Source: Sipunculus nudus
Lineage: Eukaryota; Annelida; Sipuncula; Golfingiida; Sipunculidae
Reading direction: 5' to 3'
DNA length: 64,000 bases
Assembly: GCA_026874595.1 (NCBI GenBank)
Contig: CM049309.1
Location: 73,392,426 to 73,456,425, forward strand
The position numbers and the translations under genes are program-made. Below the pieces are notes generated by a model. The model saw only the letters and a program-made list of their open reading frames with translations. It made no database searches and was not told the origin of the DNA. Shown here piece after piece: positions 25,181 through 38,200 of this stretch; position 1 is the first letter of the stretch; every line of letters begins with the position of its first letter.

Positions 25181-26183
25181 TCATTCGCTACTATGCATTC
25201 TTTCTTTATTGTCTGAAGCAGAACATCTGTCTAAATGTTTGCTGTTTATGTTATGTACACTAGATACAGCTGTGGTCATACATCTGTATTGACGTTTATG
25301 CAAAAGAAGTCTGGTCATGTTAAATTGGGTTATCTCATTATCCCTCACCTTTCACGGACTGTCAGGTAAACTGTTATGTGCTGTTCATGTTCAGTTCTCC
25401 ATTTTAGATTAATCCTTCAAAGGAGAGTTATTGAAACATTTGTTTTATGAATGGGATGAGCAGAATTCTTACTCTTAGTAGACATGACCAATTGTGCACA
25501 ATTAAAGCAGCTGTTAGAACAGCATACAATGTTTGCTGTTGTATTCGCTGATCTATAGCTCTGATGTTTACTGAGTATATACATAGTTTTAACATGCATG
25601 AACAGTGAGCTGGTTTCAGTACTTGCTGCTGCATGCTCTGCATGTTCATTTCCTCTAAATTTTTATTTTTGTTTTTTTGCTTTGAAATTTATTATTAGTG
25701 TCAAATAGTTTCTGTCTCAGGACAATCTCATTTTTATATGGGTAAGTAAATGAACATCATATAACAGTGGTTGTGAGAGCATCTCTGATCTGTGTGGGAT
25801 AGCGTAGGCAGTGCCTGTTGTGTTTTCTACCAGCCGTCTAATTAACAATCCAAATATAGTTTGATGAGCCATTGGGCTTGATTTCTCAGCGGTCTCTTGT
25901 CATAAATCAAAATGATTCATTTCTCAACTTCAGTCCCATTACTCTTGCTGTCAGTTTTAGTCAGATATAAGGCAGATATCCACAGATCTCAGTCACCTCA
26001 TCCAAACATTAACCTCAGTTTTGGGTGCCAGCCCTTATTCAGTATAATATAGATACAGTTTGTGCTCAATTTTTTTTAATTTTCTCAAGAATTATTTTAA
26101 AGTTTGTATGTTTTGTGAACAGGGCAGTTTCTCAAATGTATGTGGCAACAGTTTCTACATCATCTTTGTTCCTGATATAGGGC
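25181..26183 (+). other. Intronic DNA, nothing recognised
   Basis: Two overlapping minus-strand frames near 25417-25649 have no supporting splice or domain signal. Confidence 0.4.
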
Positions 26184-26345
26184 ATTTTAGTGAACCTGTG
26201 AGCTTGTGCGATGGCGCCTTGTTGTCCAACCCCTCTCGTCCATACATTAACTCATCTGTCTCAAAAACCATAGGAGATGGCTTTGCTAAATATTATGCAA
26301 GAATCAGTCACATGCAGCACCTTATAAAATCAGATTGAGCTTATT
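26184..26345 (+). repeat. Head fragment of the 'gaacctgtgagct' repeat family
   Basis: 'ttttagtgaacctgtgagct' and then 'tgtgcgatggcgcc...ctcatctgtctcaaaaacc' match, in opposite orientation, the right end of the repeat at 400-1436. It abuts the long element at 26368, so one probably inserted beside or into the other. Confidence 0.55.
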
Positions 26346-26367
26346 TGAGTACTGTAGACTTCTGTTA

Positions 26368-28986
26368 TTAGCTCAGCTGACTATAAGTCATCTGAGCTAT
26401 AGTCATGGTCCATTGTCCGTCGTCCGTCCGTCTGTCCGTCCGTCCGTCCGTCCGTCCGTCCGTAGATGTGGCATGTTTTGAAACCGTAAGACCTAGGAAT
26501 CCAAAATTCAGCATAATGTTAGATGTCCCCAAGATCTCCTACCAAGCCGAAAACTGGGTCTTTGCGACTTCATTCCTTTGAGAAATTAAGGAAAAACCTC
26601 AATTTTTTATTAAAAACCTATTTTCACACTTCAGGACTGCCTAATATCAAAACCACTCATCTGTTTTTCCTCATATTTCCTATAATTAATCCTCTATACA
26701 ATTCCTATGTACATGCCAGAAATTATGTCTGTATTATATAATTTAAAAAAGTTATGGGCCCAAACATAATGCATTTTGTAAATAATCAGGAAAGAAATTT
26801 TATCACTTAACACAAAACTTGTTAAAGCTAAGCACTTATTTTCCAGTAATATTACTTATATTAATCAAAATTAAATTGTATACCCAAAATTAGATCAAAA
26901 TCTTTTAAATTTTTTAAAATATTGGCAAAAATAAAAAATTGGTACCTTAAATTTTGCCCAACTTTGACCATGGCACGTTTTTTTGCTGTAACTGCTGTGG
27001 ATTTAATTTACACAGCATGTTTTTGTTAGCATTTCAACTGTTAACACCAAAAATTTGAAACCAGTTGATCAAAAACTGTAGATTTTATTCAAGTTTTCAA
27101 GCACCATGTCACATATTGCTAGTGTTATGCAGTTTGCTAGAGCTCAGCTCCCGAGCTTCAGTTCTAAGTTCCTTAAATTTGGCATACAGTTAGATTTCTC
27201 CAAAATCCCCTACCATGCCAAGAATTTGGTCACTAGGACTTAATTCCTTCGAGATATCAATGAAAAACTTCATTTTTCCATTAAAAACTCATTGTTACTC
27301 TTTAAGACTGCCTAATATCAAAACCACTGATCTGACTTTGATCATATATAATATACATATTTTTCTATACATTCGCTATGCACATGCCAGAAATGATGTC
27401 AGTATTGTGTATTTTTTAAGTTATGGGCCCAAACATAATGCACTTTGTAAAAAATCAAGAAATATATTTACTCCCTTAACAAGGGCATTGCTGAAGCTAG
27501 AAATTTTATTGTCAGGGATGTAACATTTTTAATCAAGATTCAATTGAATACCCAAAATTAGTTCTGAATTTTTCAAATTTTATAAGTTATTAGTATAAAT
27601 ATAAAATTAGTACCTTAAATTTTGCCCAACTGTGACCATGGCACGTTTGTTTCCTGAGAGCACTGTTGATATAATTTTCATATCATGCACACATAAGGTT
27701 TTCAGCTTTTAATTTAGAAAGCTGAAAGAAATTGGCCAAATATTGTAGCTTTTATTAATGTTTTTTATGAGACCCTGTCAGTCTTTGGCTCTCTCCAGCC
27801 CCTCTTGAGTCACCTGTATGTTGACCTTGTTGACCTTTCATCAAATTATGCACGCTTGAGGCGAGAATCCAGGCAGCTTATGGCCAGCCACAGTTGATCC
27901 AGGTGTCCAACCCAACTCATCTAGTAGTTTTAACCAACAACATAACAATAAACAATAAATTAATAAATTTTTCTTGGTTTTTAATAACAAATTAAAGAAA
28001 AATAGAAAAGGAATTTGTTAGTTTATAATAACAGGAAATTAACTTGCAGTTACTGATGATATAAGAATCTTGTATCGATGGGTAGAATGTCACATATTCC
28101 AAATAACACCATGCAGTCACCTATGGCATTTTTCAGTTCATTTTTAATGATAAAGAAGTAAATCATATTATTCATTACTAATCATTAGGGATTATATGAA
28201 GGAAATTAATGATAGACAAAGATGCAGTTGATAATATTAATCTAGATTCCTACTGTGTCTAGTGTGTACATTGATGTGAAATTAGTCCAAAATGAATTTT
28301 TTACAGTTATTTTTTAATTTAAATAAAAGCCATAAAACCAGGTACTTATGATCATTATTTAAATGTGTGAATTTTGTATATTCTGGATTCTCAAAATCAT
28401 TGTTTGGTGAAAACTGAATAAATACCAGACATGGTGCAAATACTTTGTAATTGTATTTAAATACGAATATGATTATGTACTCCATTATAAAATTTCTTGC
28501 ATAAAGAATGGGAATTCAGGTAAAAATGAAAGTATATGAATACTCGTGCAAATACTTTCAAAATGTATTCATGAATGCATTCATGAATATATTCTTTAAT
28601 ATTATTTTAATAATCATATCAGTTATATTTCATTTTAAAAAATCATATGATTCTCTTATGATTTTTAATAAAAATTATATTTGGGACAATATTTGTAATT
28701 TTTTTAATAAATAGTTAAACTCTTATATTATATGTTCTGCTTATAAGTTATATGGCCAAGTCAAAATCTGTGTGACAATAGTACTCCATTTGTTAATAAA
28801 ATAAATGAAATCAATCCTCTTCCCTGTCTCCAAAGGTACTATCAAAATCATACATAAGCTAAACAACAACAACTCATAATACAGCTTATATTTATTACCA
28901 CACAAAACCAGCATGTGCCTCATTTCTAAATAATATTTTTTATCATATATAACAGCTGAGCGTCGTGACCCATAGGTCCCTTGTTT
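26368..28986 (+). repeat. Hairpin-headed ~2.6 kb element, copy 1
   Basis: It begins with a 12 bp stem and TATAA loop (AGCTCAGCTGAC/GTCATCTGAGCT, 26370-26398), then 'tatagtcatggtccattg' and a GTCC-rich tract. It ends 'gctgagcgtcgtgacccata' then GGTCCCTTGTTT. Two related monomers follow one another: the block 'gatgtccccaagatctccta' near 26523 reappears as 'gatttctccaaaatccccta' near 27194. A degenerate head hairpin (AGCTCAGCTCCCGAGCT) at 27141 marks the second unit. The last ~1.2 kb is AT-rich and unique to the family. Copies 2 and 3 are nearly identical. No transposase, reverse transcriptase or RNA polymerase III box was seen, so it is a non-autonomous element of unknown class. Open frames at 26523, 27215, 28282 and 28508 recur in the other copies only because the DNA does. 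Confidence 0.85.
26414..26463 (+). repeat. GTCC tetranucleotide tract in copy 1
   Basis: Repeats of GTCC with a few GTC and TGT interruptions. The tract is in the same position in each family member but differs in length, so it is an internal microsatellite of the element. Confidence 0.9.
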
Positions 28987-31014
28987 TATAAATTACAACA
29001 CAGAAACAGACTTACATGGGTTTAAAATAGTTTTACTTAATATGAAACATTGTACTTTTACAGTATAGGTAATTTACATTTTACATATATTTTTGTTAAA
29101 AAAGATTTGCAAAGTACCTCCACATGAAAATGCACACAGGATAACTTGTTTTTGTTCAGGTTTTCGACATAATATATTCAGTTTCTTTAATTTATCAAAC
29201 AGAAGCACATTTCATTTATTCTGAAACTTATTTAAATAGCATGAAATTAATATTGTATATTTTCCATACAAATTCTTGAATCTATAAAGGCAGTACTGAG
29301 GTAGGCCTTTCAGACCGAGTTTGTTGTAAATTTTTGATATCTAAAATTTATGAACAGTTGAAAATGTCATAGAAGGTAAAACACCACTCAAACATCATGT
29401 TTTATAATGATGTGTACATCATATTTGTCTTGTCCATTAAAGCATATAGCAAGACTGCAGTTAAATGAGTCTCCACTCATTTCTCCAGCTACCAGTCGCA
29501 AACCTAGTCCATGCACATACTATTTTATGATTGCTTGGTTGGACCTTGGCCAAATTTAGCTTTGAATTAATTCCTGATGAAGTTCTAAATCTGATGGGAT
29601 ATACATGGAATCCATGTGAAAGGCCAAGGGAGCAAGGCTTGATCTCTTAATCATGTAATATTGGCTAATGATGGACTCCTGAGGGGGCTTATCTGTTGGT
29701 TATTGGTTATTGCCTGCAGGATTCTGATATTAATTAGTTTGACTGTAAATGTGTGGTTCTCGTGCATGGTTACACACTTGTAAAGTTTAATGATGGCAGG
29801 CTTTATGAACCTTTAATGATTATAAATGCTTTAAGAACCAGGTTTATGTCAAACACTGTGGACGAAGCGTGATGGTTTTCATGATGCCAAATTATTATTA
29901 TTGTAACTAACTGCATGTTCATTATTTGTACTATATCAGATAAATGGCAAAAGCACATTTTCTTTATTTCTGTAATGAGTAAACTTGAGGTTAATTATTG
30001 CCATTGATAACAATTTCCACACTGGCATATATACTGCGTTAGGTTGTAGTCTATATGTGTGATGTTAGGAAACATATATGGTATGATTGTTTGCTCAGTG
30101 TAAAGCCAAGACATTTACTCTTATTATCACACTATGGAGACAAATGACAATTCATTTAATCATAAATATAGTAAAAACACACTTAAATGTACGGGAAATG
30201 GAATTATGGCATTAGTTTTCTGTAATTTGCCAATTTTAGGTGTATAAACTTTCAAGGCCAGTGAAAGTCCAGATGAAAATCTTTGAGTTTCCCTTGCCTT
30301 TTTCTTGCATAAATTTGTTTTCTCTTGCATTTTAGGGGCAGCTGCAGCTGTAGGCCTTGCTGCCTCTTGTCGTTTTTAGTCTATTGGGACTAGAGATAAA
30401 GGAACTAATATAAACCCATTTTTCAAGCTTATTCTGAATAAGCTTAGGTAATAACAGATGCAGCCTATCTTGCATGTTTCTAATTATCTATTCATGAGTG
30501 GTTTTGTTTTGTATATGTTCCTGCTTTTTATGACATTGCTAATTTTTTGCGTATGTGTTCAGTGCAGGTTGGGGTGAATTCTGCACTTGGCACAATTTAT
30601 TGTGTTGTTGTGGATATAAGGCTTTTATGAGTAACCCTTTATCTAGGAAGCTGCATAATGACACATGGATCACTGTATATTTATATCATTATCTTCATCC
30701 TGTACTGCATGCAGGTCATTGTCCTGTACTCTGCAGCTGGCCTTGATAAAAGAGAAATGTCAATCAGGAGGCACTATGTTCCAGCATTGCCATTGAAATC
30801 ATTGAAAACATTCTGATTGAACTAGTGAGGCCTACTCTTTGAGTTGTGACACTAGTCATGTCAAAAACTGTGCTGCAATGGTCTTAATTACTATCAAAGT
30901 GTTAATGCTGTACACAGCAGGTAATCTGAGAAGAATGGACACAGATTAACATGTGAACGCACAAACTTGAATTCCCTCTCTCTGGTGACAGCCATTATTT
31001 CCTGCCTCTTGCAG
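28987..31014 (+). other. Presumed intron between element copy 1 and the exon at 31015
   Basis: AT-rich with no repeat boundaries noticed. The last 50 bases have a pyrimidine-rich run ending 'cctcttgcag', the acceptor of the next exon. Confidence 0.45.
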
Positions 31015-31131
31015 GATGCTGTCTGTCATAACCCTGACGAAAATCTGCTGACAGTGCTGTCAGAAATTCAACAAATATGCAGGGAGATTGAACAATATGT
31101 TGAATTATCCCCAGAATCTTTTCCCCACATG
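31015..31131 (+). CDS. Probable internal coding exon of an unidentified gene
   Basis: The acceptor 'ctgcctcttgcag' and donor ATG|GTGAGC bound 117 bp. This is open in one frame only, as a symmetrical phase 0-0 exon of 39 codons. The product reads DAVCHNPDENLLTVLSEIQQ, then ICREIEQYVELSPESFPHM. It is acidic, with an amphipathic helix-like middle, far more protein-like than the chance frames around it. I do not recognise the family. It cannot follow the phase-2 exons at 12248 or 24431 directly, because that join meets a stop. It would fit before any exon entered in phase 0, such as the presumed common exon beyond the window, or 34978-35010 in another frame. It may belong to a separate isoform. 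Confidence 0.55.
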
Positions 31132-34100
31132 GTGAGCTTTGTTAGCTTGTGAATAAATAAATATTGAACCATTTTTAGTAGCACTTTATTGTCAAAAGTG
31201 ACTGAAATATTTGTTTCCTCATCATGTTACAGTTTTCAATATAGCCTGGTTTGCCACATTGACATCTTGGCTGGCTCTCTTAATAATATTAAGAGACCTG
31301 ACTTTACTTTAAGTCAGAGGGTTATATGTGCCTCAGCTCTGTGTTGTTGTTGCTGCATAGCCTTCCAGCAATGAGAAGGTGGATAATTGTGGTAACTGCC
31401 TGAACAAGGATGTAACAGCAGTTGATAAGCACACCTGCTGCAGCTTGCTGGCCAGCTTGGTATCCCTGCTGGGCTGTGTAGCCTCTAGCATGTATATCAG
31501 GTTACATACAGTGTAACATTAACAGGTCCAGCTTGTAGCTGATGGACACACCAGGGAAACTTCCTACTTTGATGGTCATTGGCTGATTCCTAATTCCCAT
31601 ACTGTTACCCCTTTCACACACAAAAAGAGTTTTAAAATTTTTTTTTTTTAAAACGGATTGGTCAGATTTGTTTCAAACAGTATTGTGTGTTCGCACACCT
31701 AGCATGAATACATGAGGTGTTCATTTCACACATGCAACAATGTAACAACATGCTGACACAAGCACACATGCTTGCCCAGTGACCTAGTTGCTGCCTGAAA
31801 ACTAGGTGTAAACCATTTTGAATCATTATGGGAATTGAGCATTCACACTTCATATTAACGGGGCAGATAATTCAATACGCAATAGAAGTGGTTTGAAACC
31901 ACCTTCTGAGCTTTGGCCAAAACGGTTTGAAAACCCTTTGGATAGCCATGTGAATGCTCCATTTGAATTCAGAACGGTTTGAAACTGGTTTGCATTTGTC
32001 ATGTGAGATTGCAGGGTTTTAGAATCATTTTTCGAGTAGGTCTTTTACACTGGTCTATCTGTGTTCAGGATGTCCCAAAAGATCTTGATGGAGTTATTTA
32101 AATTAGGTGGAGAGTTCATTCAGGTTACAATGAATTGTCAGTAATTTATAATAGTATTTGTCTCCACCTTCAATTTGATCTGGATTGAAGTATGAATTTG
32201 TGTTCATGATTTGTGTCTTTGTACATTTATCTTCTGGTAATGCAGGAGGAATAGCAACTGAACCTGATACCTTTTGGACATACTTGTAACAATCAAGTCA
32301 GGTGAATCTTGAGGCAAGGGAGAGGTGATTAAATTTATGAGGTGGTCTTGATAAAAATGTGGTCCTGACAGAGGTTTGCTCTTTCTGAGAGCTGTCTAGG
32401 TGCTCTATCTGTAATTAGAAGCTTTAGCTGCAATACAAGCATTCTTTAAGCAAAGCATTCTCCCGGAAGATGAGAGGCCATCAGTAGCCAAAGGGTGGGA
32501 AATTTGCCCAGATAACGTGACTGCTGTCAGTAGTTCTCAGGTGTTACAACAAAAGCCCTAATAGGCATAATGACTAGGTCTGTCACAAAGCCATTTACTC
32601 CATATGGTTACCAGGTAAAAATTATGGCCTTGGTGCACTGGTTTTTTCGCTTGAAACTTCAGTGCTGCAATATGTGGAAAAATGTAAATCAGTGATTGTG
32701 GATGTTTAATATACCAGGATAACTATAAGCATAGAACCATAAATCTTGGAATAACTTTTGGTGTTAAAGTATTGAAAAGTTCCATGAAAAAAATTAAAAT
32801 TTTAAAAACGTTTAAGGGCTAAGAACTGACTGGTTACTACTATAGATAAGATTTCTTAAGGTACTGAAAATGCTGAAAAATTAACAAATAGCATGGAAAA
32901 AGTCACAAGCAAGGGTTTAAATTTAAAAAATGAGTTAGTGGCTGAAAATTGGCCAAAAAGTACTGAAAAGGTACCGCAATGTCCTAGCCTCATCTGAATA
33001 TGTTTGATCACCAAGATAAAAAAATATCCTCCTGGTTTGTGTATTACACCGACTATATTTCATATCTGTAGCCAGTTAAAAGCTGGTATACAAATGTGGA
33101 AGTGGATGTGTTGATAAATATTAATGTATGAGAGATACTGGAACCTAAACAGTACAGCTGTACCTGGTAATCCACAGACTCTGGACAGAAATCACCATGA
33201 CTGATGAAGGTGTGATAATTCCCTTGATCTGTGTATACTACAAGAGCCTCAGCTGCTGGCCAGAGGGTACTTGAGCAGTACAGCATCACATGGTAGCTGT
33301 TTAACCCAGGCCAACAGTAGACAAATTGCCATATAAATATTTAGTTGTTAGGACACCTGTCATGGCCCTCACAGCGGTCACTGCTGGTCCTGTGCAGTGG
33401 AATTTTCTTCATTTTGTATACAAGTAGTCTTTTACTGGTTTCCATGTATTAGGGTTTTGCTATTGCTGTGCTTCCTTCTCTTTCTAAAGATGGTTATTAT
33501 CTCAGAATTTATGCCCGGTAGAAAATTTGATAATATGGTATTGTGGTTTGCACATCTTGAAAGTGAGGGACAGGCAATAATTAACAATATTACTTGACTT
33601 TTAATAAAGATACTGGTCAGGCTGATGACTAGAGATGATACTCTGGAGATTTTGAGATGTAGATCAGTTGAATAATTAAAGGAAGAACTGATGATTGGCT
33701 GATGCTGATGGTCTTGGAAGATAGAGACATCCAATAGTTAACTGTGCAACTTGACTTTTATTGAAGATTCTGGCAAGTTTGATAACTAGATGATACCACA
33801 GTAATTTTGAAATGTTGGTTTGTTGAATAATTAATGGAAAAGTTGGATTTTAGGAGCTAGTAGACCATGACACCTAATATGTGTAGAATATGAAGGGACT
33901 CGAGTCTAAAAATTATTTAATACTCTCTTCTAGCTCCTGTACCCACATCATTGGTCATCAGTCTGTTTCATATATACAGGCTAAAAGTGTAACCGAATTA
34001 TATTTATTAATCCTGATGGGGCATTTTTATTAGGCATATGGGCAGTATATATTTGTAGAGAACTTGGGCTTTTGTGGATATATAGAACAAGGTGATATAT

Positions 34101-34977
34101 TGTTGTCTTGTAGCAGATAAAAATCTACCATATAAATCTGTATCCAGGAAGTAAGATTGGTGCAAGTACTTTCCCATTAGGCTGTAACAGTGCATAAAAA
34201 TATTGGATGCATGTAATTTAAGCCAGTCATAAATTGCCTATATATAGCATTTACAAATTTGCAATGCCTTGTGATCTCTAGCTCATACCTAAGAACAAAT
34301 AAATATATATATATATATGCATGATATAGTGTAAGCACTGTTGTTAAACAAGGAAGTCCAATTATTTGTAACTTCATTATATAAACTCAGTACTACATGA
34401 GAGGATTAAATTTCATTTGGTCTACATATTAATAATAATATCATAATATTTATTTTAACATCACTTTTAAACCTTGGAACAGAACTTTAAGTAGATATAC
34501 CTCTGTAACAGAATATTATGACTGCATCAATCAAATTAAGAATCAAATCAAAACATTTTAGTCAATAATCCATGATTGAATTAAATTAAGACTAGTTAAC
34601 AATAAACAGGTCTCCTTTACTTGTGATGTAACCCATGGGGATCAGAGAAACAGGTGAAATTTTTTTCCCTTAGGTGTTACCATATGAATCCATGCATGAC
34701 AGGCAGTGATATCACATAAGCATATTGTTATTCAGAATTTTGTATAGGAGATGTGACTGTTAAACCTTGAACCAACTTATGCTTCTGTATTTGTTAACTT
34801 TTGAAATATTCAACAGGTTACAAAAAATGAAGACTTTGTCTTGTTTAGGTCCTGTTGATTTAGTGCGGTAATTCTGTTGTTAATTATATTTAATGAAAGT
34901 GCATGATATGTGATGTATTGTACAATAATTTTTCTGTCAGTGTATATGCATGATCTTTTTCTGTTTGTCCTTAACAG
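31132..34977 (+). other. Presumed intron
   Basis: Near 31885-32005 the near-palindromic phrase GGTTTGAAACC and variants occur four times ('gtggtttgaaaccacc', 'acggtttgaaaacc', 'acggtttgaaactgg'), perhaps a decayed MITE. Open frames near 33397-33734 are not supported. Confidence 0.4.
33594..33850 (+). repeat. Diverged ~157 bp tandem duplication
   Basis: 'cttgacttttaataaagatactgg' at 33594 and 'cttgacttttattgaagattctgg' at 33750 start two units. Both units also share 'gatgatac', 'ttttgaaatg/gagatg' and 'gttgaataattaa'. Confidence 0.55.
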
Positions 34978-35010
34978 CTCAGACATCAAGCATTACATTC
35001 GCAGATCAGG
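34978..35010 (+). CDS. Candidate 33 bp micro-exon
   Basis: It is bounded by the acceptor 'ttgtccttaacag' and a consensus donor AGG|GTGAGT. Entered in phase 2 from 12248 or 24431 it adds SDIKHYIRRS (the first base completes a G or S codon) and again leaves phase 2. That is what the next candidate exon needs. Entered in phase 0 it would read LRHQALHSQIR and lead to a stop in the next exon. Splice sites are good but the exon is very short, so expression data are needed to be certain. Confidence 0.4.
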
Positions 35011-35090
35011 GTGAGTAGTGATGTAGTTAAGGTAGATAAGTGAAATAGAATTCTCACTCATGTATAGTTTGATTTATGAATACTAACCTA

Positions 35091-35286
35091 GTGGTGGATC
35101 CAGGATTATGGAAATTGGAAAAGGGGGGAGGGTTACCATTTCCAGTGAAGAATTTGTCCCCTAAAACAGGTTCACATGGGACAGGTAGCCATAAGAATAT
35201 GGGGGAAACAGTTAAAAAAAGGTAATTTATTTCTGTAAAGGGAGTTCAAACCTATCCGGCCGTCTCTGACCCCTGGATCCTCCCTT
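35091..35286. mobile_element. Short MITE ending in GGATCCAGG/CCTGGATCC
   Basis: 'gtggtggatccaggatt' at the left and 'cccctggatcctccc' at the right are inverted copies, with a G-rich then C-rich body. It is similar in ends and length to the element at 11300-11493, so probably the same family. No clear target-site duplication was seen. Confidence 0.4.
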
Positions 35287-38200
35287 GTACCCCACTACCC
35301 TCTGGTTGCATGCTTTAAGCTGCCTTTCCAAACTTGCAAAATCCATCAGAAGTGAAATGAATTTCCATCAAGTGACAGTGTAATGCTGACAGGCCTTTTG
35401 ATATTAAAAATATAAAAAAGGGAATTTTTGATGCATGGATGAGTCTCGCTACATGAAATACCCTTTTTGGCAACAATCACATGAAATGGAGCTGAATGAT
35501 GGAGATCGATATGTGGAAAGGAGGTATTGTGCAACCTTTCAGAGTAATAATATATATCTCCTGGTTCCAGTGTGATATGAATAAATCAGAACATTTATCA
35601 TCAGAGGTGTTGTGTCATAAATTCTTGATATATATTTTGGTACTTTTTTCCTGGCTCTGATATATTTCCTACACATTAATAATGCCAAAGATTGGCATTA
35701 ATATAAATATATGCCAGCCTCTACAATGTGAGGACCCCTATTGTGGAATGCTCCCAGATCTGTGATTGCATTCACTTATTCCTAGGTTCATTCTTAGTAC
35801 ATTAGTGACTGAACATTTGTGAACATTCCTTGATGATGTTCCTGAATCTGGATCATATGCCGGATCTACACCTTAATCTTAAAAATGTATCATTCGCCAA
35901 ATCCTTAAATGCCCTGAAAATTCATGAGTTTCATTCATGATTGCATGAGTTATGTTTTGAACAACATGCACACAAACACATTTGCAAATGATGATGAATG
36001 CTTACTGCCTGGTGGAGGCATCAGATAGCCTGGAATGGCACTCAGCAGAAGTCTTGTAGGTCTATGGGATCTGTCTCTCTAATCCCAATCCCCTGCAAAA
36101 CAGTTCTTTGTAGGTAATTGCAAGGCCCCAAAACCCTTCATAAAAAATCATGTTTTAGTTTTCAGTAGAAATTTACCAGTTTGTAGCCTGAGCTGCTCCA
36201 ACATTTCTTACAAGGAATTAAAAAAAAAGCTTTTTGTATCTTTTTATTTCTGTAACAAAACAGTTCTGTTGTTATCATGTTGTCCCATGACCATAAGCCT
36301 TTTTTAAGGCCACACCAGTGAGCCCATAAGATTATTTGCAGGTTCCACCATTAATTAATGTTGATACCTGGGTTTCACTCCGGCTACTTGCACTCAGTTG
36401 TTAAAGCCAAAATGATAAGGTGTGTCCATCACTGGTTAAGTAGAGCATGAAACAAGTGTATTACGCTTATGGACCTCGAGTGAAAAGAAGTCCTGCCTTT
36501 TTGCTGAAGGTCATTTAGGTTGATTATTCTGATTTTCTTTGGCCTTGGCACAGGAATATGATTTCATCTGTAAAATCAATAATTATCATTTAAGTAGTAT
36601 GGTAATTCTGAATCACTCTTGCAGAAGTCATCCATTTGGTATAATTTTGCCATGTGATAAATCTGAAGAAGAATTGACTATTTGCTGGCAGCCTTGATTA
36701 AAGCTCAGACTTCTAATAACATAGATTTGATGACTAAACAACAGATAATTAATTGTATGTTTTTCGAAGGTTAATTTACATCTGAATAACTAATTACATT
36801 TAATTAGAAAATTAATGTATATGCATGTACACATAATTAGTGGTTCTTTTTTGTTTATAATTTTACCTTCAAACCATTATAAATACTAGTGTTCCATTTT
36901 GATTTTCACACATTTATCTTGCATGGTAGGAAAAAAATGTAGGACAGATCCACCTGGGATCTATGTAACACCAGTGCTGTGAGGATTCACGACATAGATT
37001 CATAGATACATTGCCATGTTTGATCATCCTATGAGAAGTGTTTATCTGACATTTTAGAATAATCTTTCAGTACCATTTGAGGTAAATGTCATTGGTAAGA
37101 AACAAGTTTAATGGCAGCTGATTGGCTAATCCTTTGTGAATAAAATTTTATTTTTGGTTTGGAAATAAATTTTATGAATGTTAGTTTTTTCACATTTCTA
37201 TACAAAGGGAAAATTTGACTAGGGAATCCAAATCATATTATATATGTATTGTATTGTGTATTGTATTTCGAGCAATGTATCACAAAACATTTTTTCATGA
37301 GATGATGTATCATTACAGCTCTGCTTCACATTTTATAGATGTGTTAACTTTTTTTTTACTAGTGAAGATTATCTTTTTCAACCTATAAACCTTAAGTAGA
37401 CTATATTTATTATAATTTTCACAGGAATATTCACTGATAAGAATGACTTATTAGGTAAACACAATGAACCAGTGGATTACCTTAGCAAAGAAGATTGTCT
37501 AGAAGCCTATGGGCCAGTAAATATAAATGAATACATGGCCTTGAGCTGAATTTCCAAACCTCAGGTGTATGAGCATGCAATGATTTCAATCCCTGTAGTA
37601 ATAAAGTGACAACTAAATTGCCTTTTAAGTCCTCCCATTATTCAGTGGAACCATGCACATATTAACTACAATGAAGTGATTGTCACTCCTTGTCATTTCA
37701 CGAGAAGCATGATTAGATGGGGAGCGTGACTTGTGGCACATCACTGTTTGGTAAAGTACAATAACAGTGATCTACACGGGGAACCTGAATGGTGTGTATA
37801 GTGGTGTAACTTGAGTTTAGCGTAGATTTAATGAATAATAAAGATAGAGAGTTCCTGAAACTTTGACATGTGCTTGTTTTTTTGGGAGGTCCAGCAGTTG
37901 GTTGTTAGAACATTCTGGTGATCTCCAAACCAGTAAGGAGTGAATGAATGTAAGTGCCAACCATTATATTTCCTGAAATTATATAGGATTTCAGAACATA
38001 AGTGAGCTAAGTATTTTAACGCTAAACAGTCCTTGTGAAGCTTCCTCTGATTCAGAATTCAAAATATGTTGAGACTGTTGGGTTTAAACGAAGAGCTTAA
38101 ATTGTTACTGGTTTCAAAGACACAAGTCAAATATGATAAAGAACTGTTAGGTAGTCAGAGACCACAGTAGGCCTGAGAACTGTATGGTTCCTTATATATG

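Noticed and set aside
26060-26338. 92-codon frame before element copy 1
   Set aside because: Its second half lies in a dispersed repeat fragment (26184-26345) and there are no splice or start signals.
26368-28986. Helitron assignment for the hairpin-headed element
   Set aside because: Neither orientation shows a 5' TC together with a hairpin and CTRR at the 3' end, so the class was left open.
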